Notes: a model not told the origin generated them from the letters alone. A stretch of DNA of 64,000 nt from Bradyrhizobium tropiciagri (GCF_018130505.1 NZ_JAFCKH010000007.1:186001-250000), one strand, 5' to 3'; shown: positions 8,695 through 19,876, counted from the stretch's first letter. Translations and numbers: made by a program.

Positions 8695-9618
8695 ATGGCG
8701 ACGATCACAGCAGCGATGGTCAAGGATCTCCGCGAGTCGACCGGCGCGGGCATGATGGATTGCAAGGCGGCGCTGACCGAGAACAACGGCGACATGCAGG
8801 CCGCGCAGGATTGGCTGCGCAAGAAGGGTATCACCAAGGCCGCCAAGAAGTCCGGCCGCGTCGCGGCTGAGGGCCTGATCGGCGCGTTGACCCAGGGCAA
8901 CAAGGGCGTGCTGGTCGAGGTCAACTCGGAGACCGACTTCGTCGCGCGCAACGAGCAGTTCCAGGGCCTCGTCAAGATGGTCGCGCAGGTCGCGCTGCAT
9001 AACGGCGCCGATGTCGAGACCATCAAGGCTGCCAAGGTCGGCGACGTCACCGTCGAGACCGCGATCTCGGACGCCATCGCGACCATCGGCGAGAACATGA
9101 CGCTGCGCCGCGCCGCTGCCCTCGAGGTCGGCAAGGGCGTGGTGTCGAGCTACGTGCACAATGCGGTCGTCGAAGGTGCCGGCAAGATCGGCGTGATCGT
9201 GGCGCTCGAATCCACCGGCAAGACCGACGAGCTCGCCGTTCTCGGCCGCCAGCTTGCCATGCACGTCGCCGCCGCGAAGCCGCTGGCGCTCGACCCGACC
9301 GGGCTCGATCCGGAGACCGTCAAGCGCGAGAAGGACGTGCTGGCCGACAAGTACCGCCAGGCCGGCAAGCCGGAGAACGTCATCGAGAAGATCGTCGATT
9401 CCGGCCTGAAGACCTATTTCAAGGAAGTTTGCCTGCTGGATCAGGCCTTTATCCATGACAGCGGCAAGTCCGTCGCCCAGGCGGTGAAGGAAGCTGAGGG
9501 TAAGGTCGGCGGCCCGATCAAAATCGCGGGCTTTGTGAACTATGCTCTCGGTGAGGGAATCGAGAAGCAGGAAAGCGACTTCGCCGCTGAAGTCGCCGCC
9601 GCCAGCGGCAAGAAGTAA
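8695..9618 (+). CDS. tsf: translation elongation factor Ts
   Basis: A 307-residue guanine-nucleotide exchange factor for EF-Tu. The N-terminal UBA-like domain carries [19 protein letters not shown]; the exchange core contains the TDFVAR motif (residues 81-86) that displaces Mg-GDP. Length fits the alphaproteobacterial family. The start is supported by AAGAAGGACATTGAACG before ATG. It follows rpsB with a 124-base spacer holding two hairpins and precedes pyrH, the standard order. Confidence 0.97.
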   Translation: MATITAAMVKDLRESTGAGMMDCKAALTENNGDMQAAQDWLRKKGITKAAKKSGRVAAEGLIGALTQGNKGVLVEVNSETDFVARNEQFQGLVKMVAQVALHNGADVETIKAAKVGDVTVETAISDAIATIGENMTLRRAAALEVGKGVVSSYVHNAVVEGAGKIGVIVALESTGKTDELAVLGRQLAMHVAAAKPLALDPTGLDPETVKREKDVLADKYRQAGKPENVIEKIVDSGLKTYFKEVCLLDQAFIHDSGKSVAQAVKEAEGKVGGPIKIAGFVNYALGEGIEKQESDFAAEVAAASGKK

Positions 9619-9634
9619 CCGCTGACGCCATTAG

Positions 9635-9662
9635 AGCCATCCGGCGCAGGCGCTGGATGGCT
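9635..9662 (+). terminator. hairpin after tsf
   Basis: An 8-bp perfect stem AGCCATCC / GGATGGCT around a GC-rich 12-base loop, 17 bases after the tsf stop. No T run follows; partial termination before pyrH is possible. Confidence 0.45.
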
Positions 9663-9691
9663 GCCCGCGCGGATAGGAAAGCGATCGCATC

Positions 9692-10408
9692 ATGGCTGAG
9701 CCGGTCTATCGTCGCGTGGTGATCAAGCTGTCCGGCGAATATCTGGCCGGCTCCCATGCCTTCGGTATCGACCAGCCTACCGTCGACCGCATCGCCGACG
9801 ACCTGATCGCAGCGCAAAAGCTCGGCATCGAGGTCGCGGTCGTGATCGGCGGCGGCAACATCGTCCGCGGCGTCGAGGTCTCCGCGCGCGGCGTGTCGCG
9901 GCCGACCGGCGACACCATGGGCATGCTTGCCACGATGATGAACTGCCTCGCGCTGGAGGCGGCGATCGAGCGCAAGGGGACGCCGGCGCGAACGCTGTCG
10001 GCGTTCGTGATGCCGGAGATTTCCGAGCTGTTCACCCGCACTGCAGCGCACAAATATCTCGCCGAGGGGCGCATCGTCCTGCTCGGCGGCGGAACCGGCA
10101 ATCCGTTCTTCACGACCGACACCACCGCAGTGTTGCGTGCGGCCGAGATCGGCGCGCAGGCGGTGCTGAAGGCTACCAATGTCGACGGCGTCTATACCGC
10201 CGATCCGAAGAAGGACCCCAAGGCCACGCGGTTCGACCGCCTGACCCATTCGCAGGCCATCGAGGGCGGCTACAAGGTCATGGATGCGACCGCTTTCGCG
10301 CTTGCCCGCGAGACGTCGCTGCCTATCATCGTGTTTTCGATCGCGGAGCCCGGTTCGATCGGCGCGATTCTGCGCGGGTCCGGACACGGCACTGTCGTCG
10401 CCGGCTGA
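9692..10408 (+). CDS. pyrH: UMP kinase
   Basis: A 238-residue amino-acid-kinase-fold enzyme that phosphorylates UMP to UDP. Visible blocks: [14 protein letters not shown] at the N-terminus, the glycine loop [10 protein letters not shown], the nucleotide-binding [14 protein letters not shown], and [16 protein letters not shown]. The length matches bacterial hexameric PyrH. AGGAAAG lies before the ATG. It is followed by frr, as in most proteobacteria, linking pyrimidine supply with the translation genes. Confidence 0.97.
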   Translation: MAEPVYRRVVIKLSGEYLAGSHAFGIDQPTVDRIADDLIAAQKLGIEVAVVIGGGNIVRGVEVSARGVSRPTGDTMGMLATMMNCLALEAAIERKGTPARTLSAFVMPEISELFTRTAAHKYLAEGRIVLLGGGTGNPFFTTDTTAVLRAAEIGAQAVLKATNVDGVYTADPKKDPKATRFDRLTHSQAIEGGYKVMDATAFALARETSLPIIVFSIAEPGSIGAILRGSGHGTVVAG

Positions 10409-10411
10409 CCT

Positions 10412-10427
10412 GACGCCTTCGGGCGTC
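10412..10427 (+). terminator. UUCG hairpin between pyrH and frr
   Basis: A 6-bp stem GACGCC / GGCGTC closed by the stable TTCG loop, directly after the pyrH stop. No T run, so it probably protects the upstream mRNA or weakly attenuates. Confidence 0.4.
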
Positions 10428-10459
10428 GACCACCGGATATCTTGAAAAGGGAGAACGTC

Positions 10460-11023
10460 ATGGCCGCACCTGGTTTTGACATCAACGAATTGAAGCGCCG
10501 CATGCAGGGCGCCACGCAGTCGCTCAAGCACGAGCTCGGCGGCCTGCGTACCGGCCGTGCCGCGGCCTCCATGCTGGAGCCGGTGCAGGTCGAGGCCTAC
10601 GGCTCGCACATGCCGCTCAACCAGGTCGCAACCATCAGCGTGCCCGAGCCGCGCCTGCTGTCGGTGCAGGTCTGGGACAAGTCGATGGTGAAGGCCGTCG
10701 AAAAGGCGATCGTCGATTCCAACCTCGGCCTGTCGCCGGCGACCGAAGGGCAGGTGCTGCGCTTGCGGATTCCCGAGCTCAACGAGGAGCGCCGCAAGGA
10801 GCTCGTCAAGGTCGCGCACAAATACGCCGAGCAGGCCAAGGTCGCGGTTCGCCATGTGCGCCGCGACGGCCTCGACATCATCAAGAAGCTCGAGAAGAAT
10901 CACGAGATCTCCGAGGACGATCAGGAGCGCCTGTCGAACGAGGTGCAGAAAGCGACCGACGGGGTGATCCACGAAGTCGACCAGTTGCTGGCCGCCAAGG
11001 AAAAGGAAATCCTGACGGTCTGA
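10460..11023 (+). CDS. frr: ribosome recycling factor
   Basis: A 187-residue factor that with EF-G splits post-termination ribosomes. The sequence shows the family blocks [29 protein letters not shown] and RVRRDG-like [10 protein letters not shown]. The length agrees with about 185 residues in other bacteria. ATG 10460 is preferred over a TTG 18 bases upstream because AAAGGGAGAA then sits at normal spacing. Confidence 0.97.
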   Translation: MAAPGFDINELKRRMQGATQSLKHELGGLRTGRAAASMLEPVQVEAYGSHMPLNQVATISVPEPRLLSVQVWDKSMVKAVEKAIVDSNLGLSPATEGQVLRLRIPELNEERRKELVKVAHKYAEQAKVAVRHVRRDGLDIIKKLEKNHEISEDDQERLSNEVQKATDGVIHEVDQLLAAKEKEILTV

Positions 11024-11036
11024 CGCGCCCCTTTTG

Positions 11037-11077
11037 TCTGACGCGCTTTCGTCAGCGAACCGCTCTCGAAAGCGCTA
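11037..11077. repeat. dispersed intergenic palindrome, copy 2
   Basis: A shortened relative of the element at 832-882: CTGACGCG...GTCAGCGAACCG...CTCGAAAGCGCTA. Its last base is the A of the first possible uppS start codon (ATG 11077), so the insertion may have supplied that start. Confidence 0.45.
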
Positions 11078-11847
11078 TGGAACACGCCATGTCGAATGCC
11101 ACAGCCCCTGCAACCGATGGACCGGATCGCTCCGGAAGTCCGCTGCATGTGGCTGTCATCATGGACGGCAACGGGCGCTGGGCCGCTGCGCGCGGCCTGC
11201 CGCGCGCCGAGGGCCATCGCCGTGGCGTCGAGGCGCTGCGCCGTGTGGTGCGCGCCGCCGATGAGCTCGGCATACTTTATCTGACGATCTTCTCGTTCAG
11301 CTCCGAAAACTGGTCGCGGCCGGCGACCGAGATCGGCGATCTGTTCGGCCTGCTGCGCCGCTTCATCCGCAACGACCTCGCGACGCTGCACCGCGACGGG
11401 GTGAGGGTGCGCGTGATCGGCGAGCGCAACGGGCTCGATCCCGACATCTGCGCGCTGCTGAGCGAGGCCGAGGAGCTGACCCGGAACAACACCAAGCTCA
11501 ACCTCGTCGTCGCCTTCAACTACGGCTCGCGGGCCGAAATCGCCTCCGCCGCGCGGCGGCTTGCGCGCGAAGTCGCGGAAGGCAAGCGCGATCCTGAAAC
11601 GATCGATGCCGATACGCTCGGGCAGTATCTCGATGCGCCCGACATTCCCGATCCCGATCTGATCATCCGCACCAGCGGCGAGCAGCGGCTGTCGAATTTC
11701 CTGATGTGGCAGGCCGCCTACAGCGAACTGGTGTTCGTGCCGATTCACTGGCCGGATTTCGACAAGGCCGCGCTGGAAGGCGCGATCGCGGAATATGGCC
11801 GACGCGAGCGCCGCTTCGGCGGCCTTGCTGCGAAAACCGGCTCGTGA
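11077..11847 (+). CDS. uppS: undecaprenyl diphosphate synthase (cis-prenyltransferase)
   Basis: A 256-residue enzyme that extends farnesyl diphosphate with isopentenyl diphosphate to make the C55 carrier for peptidoglycan and O-antigen. It shows the catalytic block [12 protein letters not shown], the SSENW motif, and the C-terminal [15 protein letters not shown] and IHWPDF blocks. Two starts are possible: ATG 11077, partly formed by the repeat, and ATG 11089. Neither has a strong ribosome binding site. It overlaps cdsA by 4 bases (GTGA), so translation is coupled. Confidence 0.96.
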   Translation: MEHAMSNATAPATDGPDRSGSPLHVAVIMDGNGRWAAARGLPRAEGHRRGVEALRRVVRAADELGILYLTIFSFSSENWSRPATEIGDLFGLLRRFIRNDLATLHRDGVRVRVIGERNGLDPDICALLSEAEELTRNNTKLNLVVAFNYGSRAEIASAARRLAREVAEGKRDPETIDADTLGQYLDAPDIPDPDLIIRTSGEQRLSNFLMWQAAYSELVFVPIHWPDFDKAALEGAIAEYGRRERRFGGLAAKTGS

Positions 11848-12716
11848 GCGAGGGCGAAGCCGCGTCGGCGGCAGCAAGCGAGCAGCCGCCGGCAGCCGCA
11901 AGCGAGCAGGGGTCGCGCAATCTGGTGATGCGCGTGGTCGCGGCGCTGGTGCTGGCGCCGATCGCGATTGGCCTGGCCTATGTGGGCGGTGTCGCCTGGT
12001 CGCTGCTGGTGACGCTGGCGGCAATCGGACTGTTCGTCGAATGGCTGATGATCACGGGCCTCGTGCGCGAGCTACACGTGCTGGTGCCCGGCGTCGCGGC
12101 ACTGCTGCTCGCGGGTCTTGGCCTGATCGCCGGCCGGCTCGACGCGGCCGTGGCTGTCGTCGCTGTCGGCATGGTCGCACTGGCGCTGTTCTCGGGGTCA
12201 CAGCGCGTCTGGGCAATCGCAGGCCTGCTCTACGCGGCGGGGGCCGAGATCGCATCGGTTTTGGTGCGGCACGATACGGCCAAGGGATTTGCTGCGCTGA
12301 TGTTCGTGCTGCTGGTCGTCTGGGTCACCGATATCGGCGGCTATTTCGCCGGCCGCAGCATCGGCGGACCGAAGCTGTGGGTGCGGGTCAGTCCGAAGAA
12401 GACATGGGCCGGCGCGATCGGCGGCTTCGCGGCGAGCCTGCTGGTTGCCGCGGGCTTCGCCGCCTTCGAGATCGGCACGACCGGACCGCTGCTGGCGCTC
12501 GGCGCCGTGCTGTCGGTGGCGTCGCAGCTCGGCGATCTGTTCGAATCCGCCGTGAAGCGGCGGTTTGGGGTCAAGGACTCCAGTCATATCATTCCCGGCC
12601 ACGGCGGCGTACTGGACCGCCTGGACGGGTTTGTTGCGGCCGTCATTGTTGCGGCGATTTTAGGTTTTGTTCGCGGCGGTGCCGATGGCGTCGGACGCGG
12701 TCTTATGGTTTGGTGA
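11844..12716 (+). CDS. cdsA: phosphatidate cytidylyltransferase (CDP-diglyceride synthase)
   Basis: A 290-residue polytopic membrane enzyme that makes CDP-diacylglycerol, the precursor of all phospholipids. About eight hydrophobic segments are visible, and the family signature lies near the C-terminus ([19 protein letters not shown], then [12 protein letters not shown]). I chose GTG 11844, overlapping the uppS stop as GTGA; an upstream in-frame ATG would lie inside uppS. The first 30 residues are Ala/Ser/Glu-rich and probably cytoplasmic. Confidence 0.94.
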   Translation: MSEGEAASAAASEQPPAAASEQGSRNLVMRVVAALVLAPIAIGLAYVGGVAWSLLVTLAAIGLFVEWLMITGLVRELHVLVPGVAALLLAGLGLIAGRLDAAVAVVAVGMVALALFSGSQRVWAIAGLLYAAGAEIASVLVRHDTAKGFAALMFVLLVVWVTDIGGYFAGRSIGGPKLWVRVSPKKTWAGAIGGFAASLLVAAGFAAFEIGTTGPLLALGAVLSVASQLGDLFESAVKRRFGVKDSSHIIPGHGGVLDRLDGFVAAVIVAAILGFVRGGADGVGRGLMVW

Positions 12717-12720
12717 TCAG

Positions 12721-13944
12721 ATGAGCGCAGTTCCGTTGCGTAATAACAAGGCCGCGGCGTCAACCGTTCGGTCCGTAACCGTTCTCGGTGCCACCGGCTC
12801 GATCGGCGACAGCACCATGGACCTGCTGCGCGGGGCGCGCGACCGTTACCGGGTCGAGGCGCTGACCGCCAACAGCAATGTCGAGGGGCTTGCCAAGCTC
12901 GCCAGGGAATTCGGCGCCCGGTTTGCCGCGATTGCCGATCCGGCGCGGCTTTCCGAGCTCAAGGAGGCGCTGGCCGGCACCCGCATCGAATGCGGCGCCG
13001 GTGAGAGCGCGATCATCGAGGCGGCGGCGCGGCCTGCGGACTGGGTGATGGCGGCGGTGAGCGGCGCTGCCGGGCTGAAACCCGCGCTGGCGGCGGTCGA
13101 TCGCGGCGCGTCGGTCGCGCTCGCCAACAAGGAGTGCCTGGTCTGCGCCGGCGACTTCTTCATGGAGCGCGCCAAGAAGGCGGGCGCCTGCATTCTGCCG
13201 GCGGATTCCGAACACAATGCGCTGTTCCAGGCGCTCGGTTCCGGCAATCGCGAAGAGCTGGTGCGGGTGATCATTACCGCGTCCGGCGGGCCGTTCCGCA
13301 CCTGGGCTCCGGCCGATATCGAGCAGGCCACCCTCGAGCAGGCCCTCAAGCATCCCAACTGGAGCATGGGGCAGAAGATCACCATCGATTCCGCGTCGAT
13401 GATGAACAAGGGCCTCGAGGTGATCGAAGCCTCGTATTTGTTTGCCCTGACGCCCGACGAGATCGACGTGCTGGTGCACCCGCAGTCGATCATTCACGGC
13501 ATGGTCGAGTTCTCCGATCGCTCGGTGATGGCGCAGCTCGGCACGCCAGACATGCGGATACCGATCGCGCATTGCCTGGGCTGGCCGGACCGCATCGTCG
13601 GCCCGTCGGCGCGGCTCGACCTCGCCAAGATCGGCCAGCTCACTTTCGAGGTGCCGGATTTCGCCCGCTTCCCAGGGCTGCGGCTGGCCTATGAGGCGCT
13701 GCGGACCGGGAAGGGTGCGACCACCGTCTTCAACGCCGCCAACGAGGTCGCCGTCGCGGCCTTCATCGCCGGCAAGATCAAGTTCGGCGCCATCGCCCGC
13801 CTGGTCGAGGCGACGATGAACGATTGGATTCGGACCGGGAATCGGGCACCGCTGCAATCGGCGGATGACGCGATTTCCGTTGACCATGTTGCGCGAAATA
13901 GAGCTGCCGCCCTATTGCCTCAAATTGCCTTAAAGGCAACCTAG
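12721..13944 (+). CDS. dxr: 1-deoxy-D-xylulose 5-phosphate reductoisomerase
   Basis: A 407-residue NADPH-dependent enzyme of the MEP isoprenoid pathway. The N-terminal Rossmann motif [12 protein letters not shown] is followed by the metal-site block [10 protein letters not shown] and the flexible-loop block [24 protein letters not shown] 12721 is 4 bases after the cdsA stop; a longer frame starting inside cdsA is rejected. It supplies isopentenyl diphosphate used by UppS in the same cluster. Confidence 0.97.
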   Translation: MSAVPLRNNKAAASTVRSVTVLGATGSIGDSTMDLLRGARDRYRVEALTANSNVEGLAKLAREFGARFAAIADPARLSELKEALAGTRIECGAGESAIIEAAARPADWVMAAVSGAAGLKPALAAVDRGASVALANKECLVCAGDFFMERAKKAGACILPADSEHNALFQALGSGNREELVRVIITASGGPFRTWAPADIEQATLEQALKHPNWSMGQKITIDSASMMNKGLEVIEASYLFALTPDEIDVLVHPQSIIHGMVEFSDRSVMAQLGTPDMRIPIAHCLGWPDRIVGPSARLDLAKIGQLTFEVPDFARFPGLRLAYEALRTGKGATTVFNAANEVAVAAFIAGKIKFGAIARLVEATMNDWIRTGNRAPLQSADDAISVDHVARNRAAALLPQIALKAT

Positions 13945-13987
13945 AGGGTTGGGGACGGAGCCTTTGGCTCTTGTCGAGGGAAATCGG

Positions 13988-15139
13988 ATGCCCGAGTTTT
14001 TTCTTCACTATTTCAATACGTTGAGCCACGGGCTCGTCGGCTACATTGTCCCGTTCCTGTTCGTCCTGACCATCGTCGTGTTCTTCCATGAACTCGGCCA
14101 CTTCCTGGTCGCGCGCTGGGCCGGCGTGAAGGTTCTGACCTTCTCGCTTGGTTTCGGACCTGAGCTCGCCGGCTTCAATGACCGGCATGGCACGCGCTGG
14201 AAGATCTCTGCCATTCCGCTCGGCGGCTACGTCAAGTTCTTCGGCGACGATACCGAGGCGTCCACGCCCTCGACCGAAACGCTCGCTTCGATGACGGCCG
14301 AGGAGCGCGCTGGCAGCTTCCATCACAAGTCGGTCGGAAGGCGCGCTGCGATCGTCGCCGCCGGCCCGTTCGCCAACTTCATTCTGGCGATCGTGATCTT
14401 CACCTGCCTGTTCACCTTCTTCGGCAAGCCGAGCACCACCGCTCGCGTCGACAAGATCGAGGCCAGCAGCGCTGCGGCCGCGGCCGGGTTCCAGGTCGGC
14501 GACATCGTGACCGCGATCGACGGCTCGAAGATCGGCAGCTTCTCGGACATGCAGCGGATCGTCAGCATCCACGCCGGCGATACCCTGAACTTCACGGTCA
14601 AGCGGGGTGATTCGACCGTCGAGCTCCGCGGCACCCCGGAACTGCGTGAGGTCAAGGACCCGTTTGGCAACGTCCATAAGCTCGGCGTGCTCGGGATCAC
14701 CCGCGCGACTTCGCCGGGCGACGCCGTCACCGAGAGGGTCGATCCCGCCACCGCGCTCTGGCTGGGCGTCAAGGAAACCTGGTTCGTGATCGACCGGACG
14801 CTGGCCTATATCGGCGGCGTCTTCACCGGCCGCGAGGCGGCCGACCAGGTCGGCGGTCCGCTGCGAATCGCCCAGATCTCGGGGCAGGTGGCGACCATCG
14901 GCGTAGGGGCATTGATTCACCTTGCTGCCGTACTGTCGATCTCGATCGGCCTGCTGAACTTGTTCCCGGTTCCATTGCTCGATGGCGGCCACCTGCTGTT
15001 TTATGCGGTGGAGGCCGTCCGTGGACGTCCGCTCTCGGAGCGGGCCCAGGAGATGGGGTTCCGGATTGGGCTCGGTTTGGTGCTGATGTTGATGGTATTT
15101 GCAACCTACAACGACATCCTGCATCTGGCCGCGTCCTGA
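13988..15139 (+). CDS. rseP: RseP-family intramembrane site-2 metalloprotease
   Basis: A 383-residue inner-membrane zinc protease. It carries HELGH at residues 34-38 in the first membrane helix, a periplasmic PDZ domain (around 125-205) and the second catalytic-site motif NLFPVPLLDGGH near the C-terminus. E. coli RseP cuts the anti-sigma factor RseA and clears signal peptides. The ATG at 13988 puts the zinc motif in the first helix; a TTG 39 bases upstream is less likely. The position between dxr and bamA is conserved. Confidence 0.95.
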   Translation: MPEFFLHYFNTLSHGLVGYIVPFLFVLTIVVFFHELGHFLVARWAGVKVLTFSLGFGPELAGFNDRHGTRWKISAIPLGGYVKFFGDDTEASTPSTETLASMTAEERAGSFHHKSVGRRAAIVAAGPFANFILAIVIFTCLFTFFGKPSTTARVDKIEASSAAAAAGFQVGDIVTAIDGSKIGSFSDMQRIVSIHAGDTLNFTVKRGDSTVELRGTPELREVKDPFGNVHKLGVLGITRATSPGDAVTERVDPATALWLGVKETWFVIDRTLAYIGGVFTGREAADQVGGPLRIAQISGQVATIGVGALIHLAAVLSISIGLLNLFPVPLLDGGHLLFYAVEAVRGRPLSERAQEMGFRIGLGLVLMLMVFATYNDILHLAAS

Positions 15140-15311
15140 AGTAGGCATTTTTGAGGCGTTGCCGATGGGCAACGTCTTGGAAGGAATTGGAAATACGGCT
15201 CCGTAGTAAGTTTGCCCGCGTGGCAAATTTGGTTACAAGCTGGGCTCAAGTTGGGAATCTGTCGGGCTGTTGGGGAATGGTTCGGCATCTGAAGGATAGG
15301 GCGCGTCGCGC

Positions 15312-17852
15312 ATGATGTTGGGAATGCGAGTGAGGGGGGGCTTGTTCGCTGCCCTAGTCATGTTCGCCGTGCCGGTGGCTGCCACCTTGGCGGCCGTAGC
15401 TGTGTCTGCGCCTGCGGTCGCCCAGACCGTCAATTCGATCACGGTTGAGGGCAACCGGCGCGTCGAACTCGAGACGATCCGCTCGTATTTCCGGCCCGGC
15501 CCGGGCGGCCGGCTCAGCCAGGCTGATATCGACGACGGCCTCAAGGCGCTGATCGAGACCGGCCTGTTCCAGGACGTCCACATCGACAACCGCGGCGGAC
15601 GAATCGTCGTGGTCGTGGTCGAGAACCCGGTGATCGGCCGCATCGCCTTCGAGGGCAACAAGAAGATCAAGGACGAGCAGCTTACGGCTGAAATCCAGTC
15701 CAAGCCGCGCGGCACCTTCTCGCGTCCGATGGTGCAGTCCGATTCGCTGCGAATCGCTGAGATCTATCGCCGGTCGGGCCGCTACGACGTGCGGGTCAAT
15801 CCGCAGATCATCGAGCAGCCGAACAACCGCGTCGACCTGGTCTTCGAGGTCAATGAAGGCGTCAAGACCGGTGTCCGGTCGATCGAATTCATCGGCAACA
15901 GCGCCTATTCGGCCTCGCGCCTGCGCGACGTCATCAAGACGCGCGAATCGAACCTGCTCAGCTTCCTCGGTGGCAACGACGTCTACGATCCCGATCGCGT
16001 CGAGGCCGACCGCGACCTGATCCGCCGCTTCTATCTCAAGAACGGCTATGCCGACGTCCAGGTCGTTGCCGCGCTGACCGAATACGATCCCGACAAGAAG
16101 GGCTTCCTGGTCACCTTCAAGATCGAGGAAGGCCAGCAGTATCGCGTCGCCTCCGTGAACTTCACGTCGTCGATCTCGACGCTTGATCCGAACGCGCTGC
16201 GCTCGTGGTCGCGCGTCAATGTCGGCTCGCTCTACAACGCCGAGGCGCTGGAGAAGTCGGTCGAGGAGATGCAGATCGAGGCCTCGCGCCGCGGCTATGC
16301 CTTCGCCGTGGTGCGGCCGCGCGGCGACCGCAATTTCGAGAATCACACGGTGTCGATCACCTTTGCGATCGACGAGGGCCCGCGCACCTACATCGAGCGC
16401 ATCAACGTCCGCGGCAACACCCGCACGCGCGACTACGTGATCCGCCGCGAATTCGACATCTCCGAGGGTGATGCCTACAACCGCGCGCTGGTCGATCGTG
16501 CCGAGCGCCGGCTGAAGAACCTCGACTTCTTCAAGAGCGTCAAGATCACCACCGAGCCGGGCTCCTCCAGCGATCGCGTCATCCTGATCGTCGATCTCGA
16601 AGAGAAGTCGACCGGCGACTTCTCGGTGTCGGGCGGCTACTCGACCACCGACGGTGCGCTGGCTGAAGTCAGTGTCTCCGAGCGCAACCTGCTCGGTCGA
16701 GGCCTGTTCGCCAAGGCGTCGGTGACCTACGGCCAGTATGCCCGCGGCTATTCGCTGTCGTTCGTCGAGCCCTATCTGCTCGACTACCGCGTCGCGCTCG
16801 GCCTCGACCTGTACCAGCGCCAGCAGCTGTCCAACAGCTACATCGCCTACGGCACCAAGACGCTGGGCTTCAGCCCGCGGCTCGGCTTCAGCCTCCGCGA
16901 AGATCTCTCGCTGCAGCTGCGTTACTCGATCTACCAGCAGGAAATCTCGCTGCCGTCGACGCTCAACAACTGTAACAACGTGCCGACGCTGGCAGACGGC
17001 AGCCCGAATCCTGCGTTCAATCCGAGCCCGGCCTACGCCAGCCTGAACGGCATCGACCTGACGTCGACCAACGGCCTCGGCTGCTTCTACGACGGCGAAG
17101 CCTCGCTACCCGTCCGCAAGGAACTGGCGGGTGGCAAGACGCTGACCTCGGCGCTGGGCTACACGCTGAACTACAACACCCTCGACAACAACAAGAACCC
17201 GACCGACGGCCTCCTGGTCGACTTCCGGCAGGACTTCGCGGGTGTCGGCGGCGATGTCAGCTACATCAAGACCGCGATCGACGCGAAGTACTACACCCCG
17301 CTGGTCTCGGACATCGTCGGCGTGATCCGTGCTCAGGGCGGTATCCTGAACAAGCTGGGCAGCAGCGAGCTGCGCATGCTGGATCACTTCCAGATGGGCC
17401 CGAACCTGGTCCGCGGCTTCGCGCCGAACGGCATCGGTCCGCGCGACATCAACCCCTACAGCACGCAGGACGCGATCGGCGGCACCAAGTACTGGGGCGT
17501 GTCGGCGGAACTGCAGATGCCGTTCTGGTTCCTGCCGAAGGAAGTCGGGCTCAAGGGCGCGGTCTACGCGGACGCCGGTGGTCTGTATGACTACCAGGGA
17601 CCGACCTCGTGGGCGGCGACCGGCGAAGTCAATGTGCCCGGTTGTAAGCCGCCGACGCAGAACCCGGCGACCCCCGGCACCTGCCTTGGTTTGCAGTACA
17701 ACGACAGCAAGGTGGTCCGCAGCTCGGTTGGTGTCGGCCTGATCTGGCAGTCACCGTTCGGCCCGCTGCGCTTCGACTATGCGATCCCGCTGACCAAGGG
17801 CCAGTACGACCGCACCCAGGAATTCCGGTTTGGCGGCGGTACCTCGTTCTAA
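15312..17852 (+). CDS. bamA: outer-membrane protein assembly factor BamA
   Basis: An 846-residue Omp85 protein that inserts barrels into the outer membrane. A signal peptide (cleavage near APAVA-QT, residue 37) is followed by five POTRA domains beginning INSITVEGN-like ([10 protein letters not shown]) and then the barrel from about residue 440, including the family motif VRGF in LVRGFAPNG and the C-terminal RFGGGTSF with its terminal Phe. A 172-base spacer separates it from rseP. skp/ompH, often found next, is absent here; lpxD follows after 32 bases. Confidence 0.97.
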   Translation: MMLGMRVRGGLFAALVMFAVPVAATLAAVAVSAPAVAQTVNSITVEGNRRVELETIRSYFRPGPGGRLSQADIDDGLKALIETGLFQDVHIDNRGGRIVVVVVENPVIGRIAFEGNKKIKDEQLTAEIQSKPRGTFSRPMVQSDSLRIAEIYRRSGRYDVRVNPQIIEQPNNRVDLVFEVNEGVKTGVRSIEFIGNSAYSASRLRDVIKTRESNLLSFLGGNDVYDPDRVEADRDLIRRFYLKNGYADVQVVAALTEYDPDKKGFLVTFKIEEGQQYRVASVNFTSSISTLDPNALRSWSRVNVGSLYNAEALEKSVEEMQIEASRRGYAFAVVRPRGDRNFENHTVSITFAIDEGPRTYIERINVRGNTRTRDYVIRREFDISEGDAYNRALVDRAERRLKNLDFFKSVKITTEPGSSSDRVILIVDLEEKSTGDFSVSGGYSTTDGALAEVSVSERNLLGRGLFAKASVTYGQYARGYSLSFVEPYLLDYRVALGLDLYQRQQLSNSYIAYGTKTLGFSPRLGFSLREDLSLQLRYSIYQQEISLPSTLNNCNNVPTLADGSPNPAFNPSPAYASLNGIDLTSTNGLGCFYDGEASLPVRKELAGGKTLTSALGYTLNYNTLDNNKNPTDGLLVDFRQDFAGVGGDVSYIKTAIDAKYYTPLVSDIVGVIRAQGGILNKLGSSELRMLDHFQMGPNLVRGFAPNGIGPRDINPYSTQDAIGGTKYWGVSAELQMPFWFLPKEVGLKGAVYADAGGLYDYQGPTSWAATGEVNVPGCKPPTQNPATPGTCLGLQYNDSKVVRSSVGVGLIWQSPFGPLRFDYAIPLTKGQYDRTQEFRFGGGTSF

Positions 17853-17884
17853 GACCGTGTGTCGGCCGGACTGCGACGGATGGA

Positions 17885-18946
17885 ATGGCGCAGCCGATCT
17901 TCTACAAGAGTCCTCCTTCGTCAACGCTGGCTGAGATCGCCGCGCTGACGAAGGCGCAATTGGTCGACCCCGCGAGGGGAGCGCAGGAGATCAGGGGGCT
18001 GGCTTCGCTCGACGAAGCCGGTCCGATGCATCTCGCCTTCTTCGACAATCTCAAATATGCCGACGAGCTCGCCGCGACCAAGGCCGGCGCCTGTCTGGTC
18101 CATCAGCGCTTCGAGGCGCAGGTGCCCGAGGGCGTCGCCGTGCTGCGCGCGACCAAGCCGTTCCACGCGTTCGTTGCGATCGCACGGGAGTGGCATGCGG
18201 ACGCGCTGCGGCCGCAGTCCTGGTTCAATACCGAGGGCATCGCGCCGTCGGCGATCATCGATCCCACCGCGCGGCTCGAGGACGGCGTCATCGTCGATCC
18301 GCTGGTCGTGATCGGTCCGCGGGTCGAGATCGGCGCGGGCACCATCATCGGAGCCGGCGCGGTGATCGGGGCCGACGTCAAGATCGGCCGCGACTGCAAT
18401 GTCGGCGCCAAGACCACCATCCAGTTCGCGCTGATCGGCAACAACGTCCTGATCCATCCGAGCTGCAATATCGGCCAGGATGGCTACGGCTTCATCTTCT
18501 TCGGGCCGTCGGGCCATGTGAAGGTGCCGCAAACCGGCCGCGTGCTGATCCAGAACAATGTCGAGGTCGGCGCCGGCTCGACCATCGACCGCGGCTCGCT
18601 GCGCGACACCGTGATCGGCGAGGGCACCAAAATCGACAATCAGGTCCAGATCGGCCACAATGTGACGATCGGCAGGCACTGCCTGCTGGCGGCCCAGATC
18701 GGGCTCGCGGGCAGCCTGACGATCGGCGACAATGTCGCGCTCGGCGCCAAGGTGGGCATCAACAACCACCTCACCATCGGCGACGGCGCGCAGGTCACCG
18801 CCATGAGCGCGGTCAAGGACGACATTCCACCCAATGGTCGCTGGGGCGGACATTTCGCCAAGCCGACCAAGCAGTGGTTCAGGGAAATCATCGCGGTGGA
18901 GCGCCTGGTGCGCGACAACGAAGCGAAGGGTAAGGAACAGGAGTGA
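17885..18946 (+). CDS. lpxD: UDP-3-O-(3-hydroxyacyl)glucosamine N-acyltransferase
   Basis: A 353-residue trimeric left-handed beta-helix acyltransferase of lipid A synthesis. The N-terminal uridine-binding domain (to about residue 100) is followed by many hexapeptide repeats of the type V-I-G-P-R-V / I-G-A-G-T-I and a C-terminal helix. The block [11 protein letters not shown] holds the likely catalytic His. It overlaps fabZ by one base. Confidence 0.96.
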   Translation: MAQPIFYKSPPSSTLAEIAALTKAQLVDPARGAQEIRGLASLDEAGPMHLAFFDNLKYADELAATKAGACLVHQRFEAQVPEGVAVLRATKPFHAFVAIAREWHADALRPQSWFNTEGIAPSAIIDPTARLEDGVIVDPLVVIGPRVEIGAGTIIGAGAVIGADVKIGRDCNVGAKTTIQFALIGNNVLIHPSCNIGQDGYGFIFFGPSGHVKVPQTGRVLIQNNVEVGAGSTIDRGSLRDTVIGEGTKIDNQVQIGHNVTIGRHCLLAAQIGLAGSLTIGDNVALGAKVGINNHLTIGDGAQVTAMSAVKDDIPPNGRWGGHFAKPTKQWFREIIAVERLVRDNEAKGKEQE

Positions 18947-19404
18947 TGGAGGAGTCCCCGGTCAGGTTCGAGCTCGTGGATATCAACGATATCCTGAAGA
19001 CGCTGCCGCACCGCTTTCCGATGCTGTTGATCGACCGGGTCATCAATATCCGCGCCGACTACAGCGGCATCGGCATCAAGAACGTCACCTTCAACGAGCC
19101 GCCGTTCCAGGGGCATTTCCCGGACCGTCCGGTCTATCCCGGCGTGATGATGATCGAGGCGATGGCCCAGACTGCCGGCGTGATCGGCATCAAATCGGTC
19201 GAGGGCACCGAGAAGCCGCGCGCGGTGTATTTCCTCACCATCGACAAGTGCAAGTTCCGCAAGCCGGTGATGCCCGGCGACACCATCGAGTACCACATGC
19301 GCTCGCTCGGCCGGCGCAAGACGATGTGGTGGTTTCACGGCGATGCCAAGGTCAACGGCCAGGTCGTGGCCGAGGCCGATGTCGGCGCGATGCTGACGGA
19401 CTGA
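18946..19404 (+). CDS. fabZ: 3-hydroxyacyl-ACP dehydratase FabZ
   Basis: A 152-residue hot-dog-fold dehydratase of fatty acid synthesis. The catalytic His lies in [12 protein letters not shown] and the catalytic Glu in [22 protein letters not shown] is also typical. ATG 18946 shares its A with the lpxD stop (TGATG) and AGGAACAGGAG precedes it; a GTG three bases earlier is the alternative. FabZ and LpxD/LpxA draw on the same 3-hydroxyacyl-ACP pool, which explains the grouping. Confidence 0.96.
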   Translation: MEESPVRFELVDINDILKTLPHRFPMLLIDRVINIRADYSGIGIKNVTFNEPPFQGHFPDRPVYPGVMMIEAMAQTAGVIGIKSVEGTEKPRAVYFLTIDKCKFRKPVMPGDTIEYHMRSLGRRKTMWWFHGDAKVNGQVVAEADVGAMLTD

Positions 19405-19414
19405 GTCGGCGAAC

Positions 19415-19738
19415 TCACGACGTCCTGCAGGCGTAGCGGCCGTCGGCGCCCGCGATCCGCAACACCCGGTTGACGAAGATGCTCATTGACGGCGCGTTCA
19501 TCAGCGCGTCGAAGGTCTCGAGCGGCACGCCGCAATATTGCTGGTAGTTGCCCCTGACCGCGACCAGCAGCGCGCGCTGGGCAGCGTCGTAGCAGACCCG
19601 CTGGACCATCGTGCTGCGATTGATGTCACGGCACTCGAACGTCGAGAGATCGATCCTGCCGCGGCGTCCGAGATCGACCGTCTCCGGTCCGACCGGGGCG
19701 GCGAGCAGGCTCAGGAGCAGCGTGGCGGCGCGGACCAT
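19415..19738 (-). CDS. small exported KTSC-like protein, antisense to the lpx cluster
   Basis: A 107-residue protein with an N-terminal hydrophobic segment (MVRAATLLLSLLAAPVG) that may be a signal peptide. The rest resembles the KTSC domain: a strand ending RALLVAVRGNYQQYCGVP, then TFDALMNAPSMSIFVNRVLR. Four cysteines are present. KTSC domains are small and of uncertain function. The start at 19738 follows AGGG at moderate distance; the upstream extension of the frame is the shadow of lpxA. It lies on the opposite strand between fabZ and lpxA and convergent to fabZ, so lpxA probably needs its own promoter in the 138 bases before it. Confidence 0.65.
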   Translation of the reverse strand: MVRAATLLLSLLAAPVGPETVDLGRRGRIDLSTFECRDINRSTMVQRVCYDAAQRALLVAVRGNYQQYCGVPLETFDALMNAPSMSIFVNRVLRIAGADGRYACRTS

Positions 19739-19876
19739 GGACGGTAGCGACCCTGTTCGTTGCAACAGCTGGTCATGATACGTCACTGGACAGGGCGGGC
19801 AAAGTCGCGCTAACGACCCGCCGAGCCGGCGCCGTAGCACCTTGGCGCCGTTAACGAATTCCGGACCGCAATTGAT

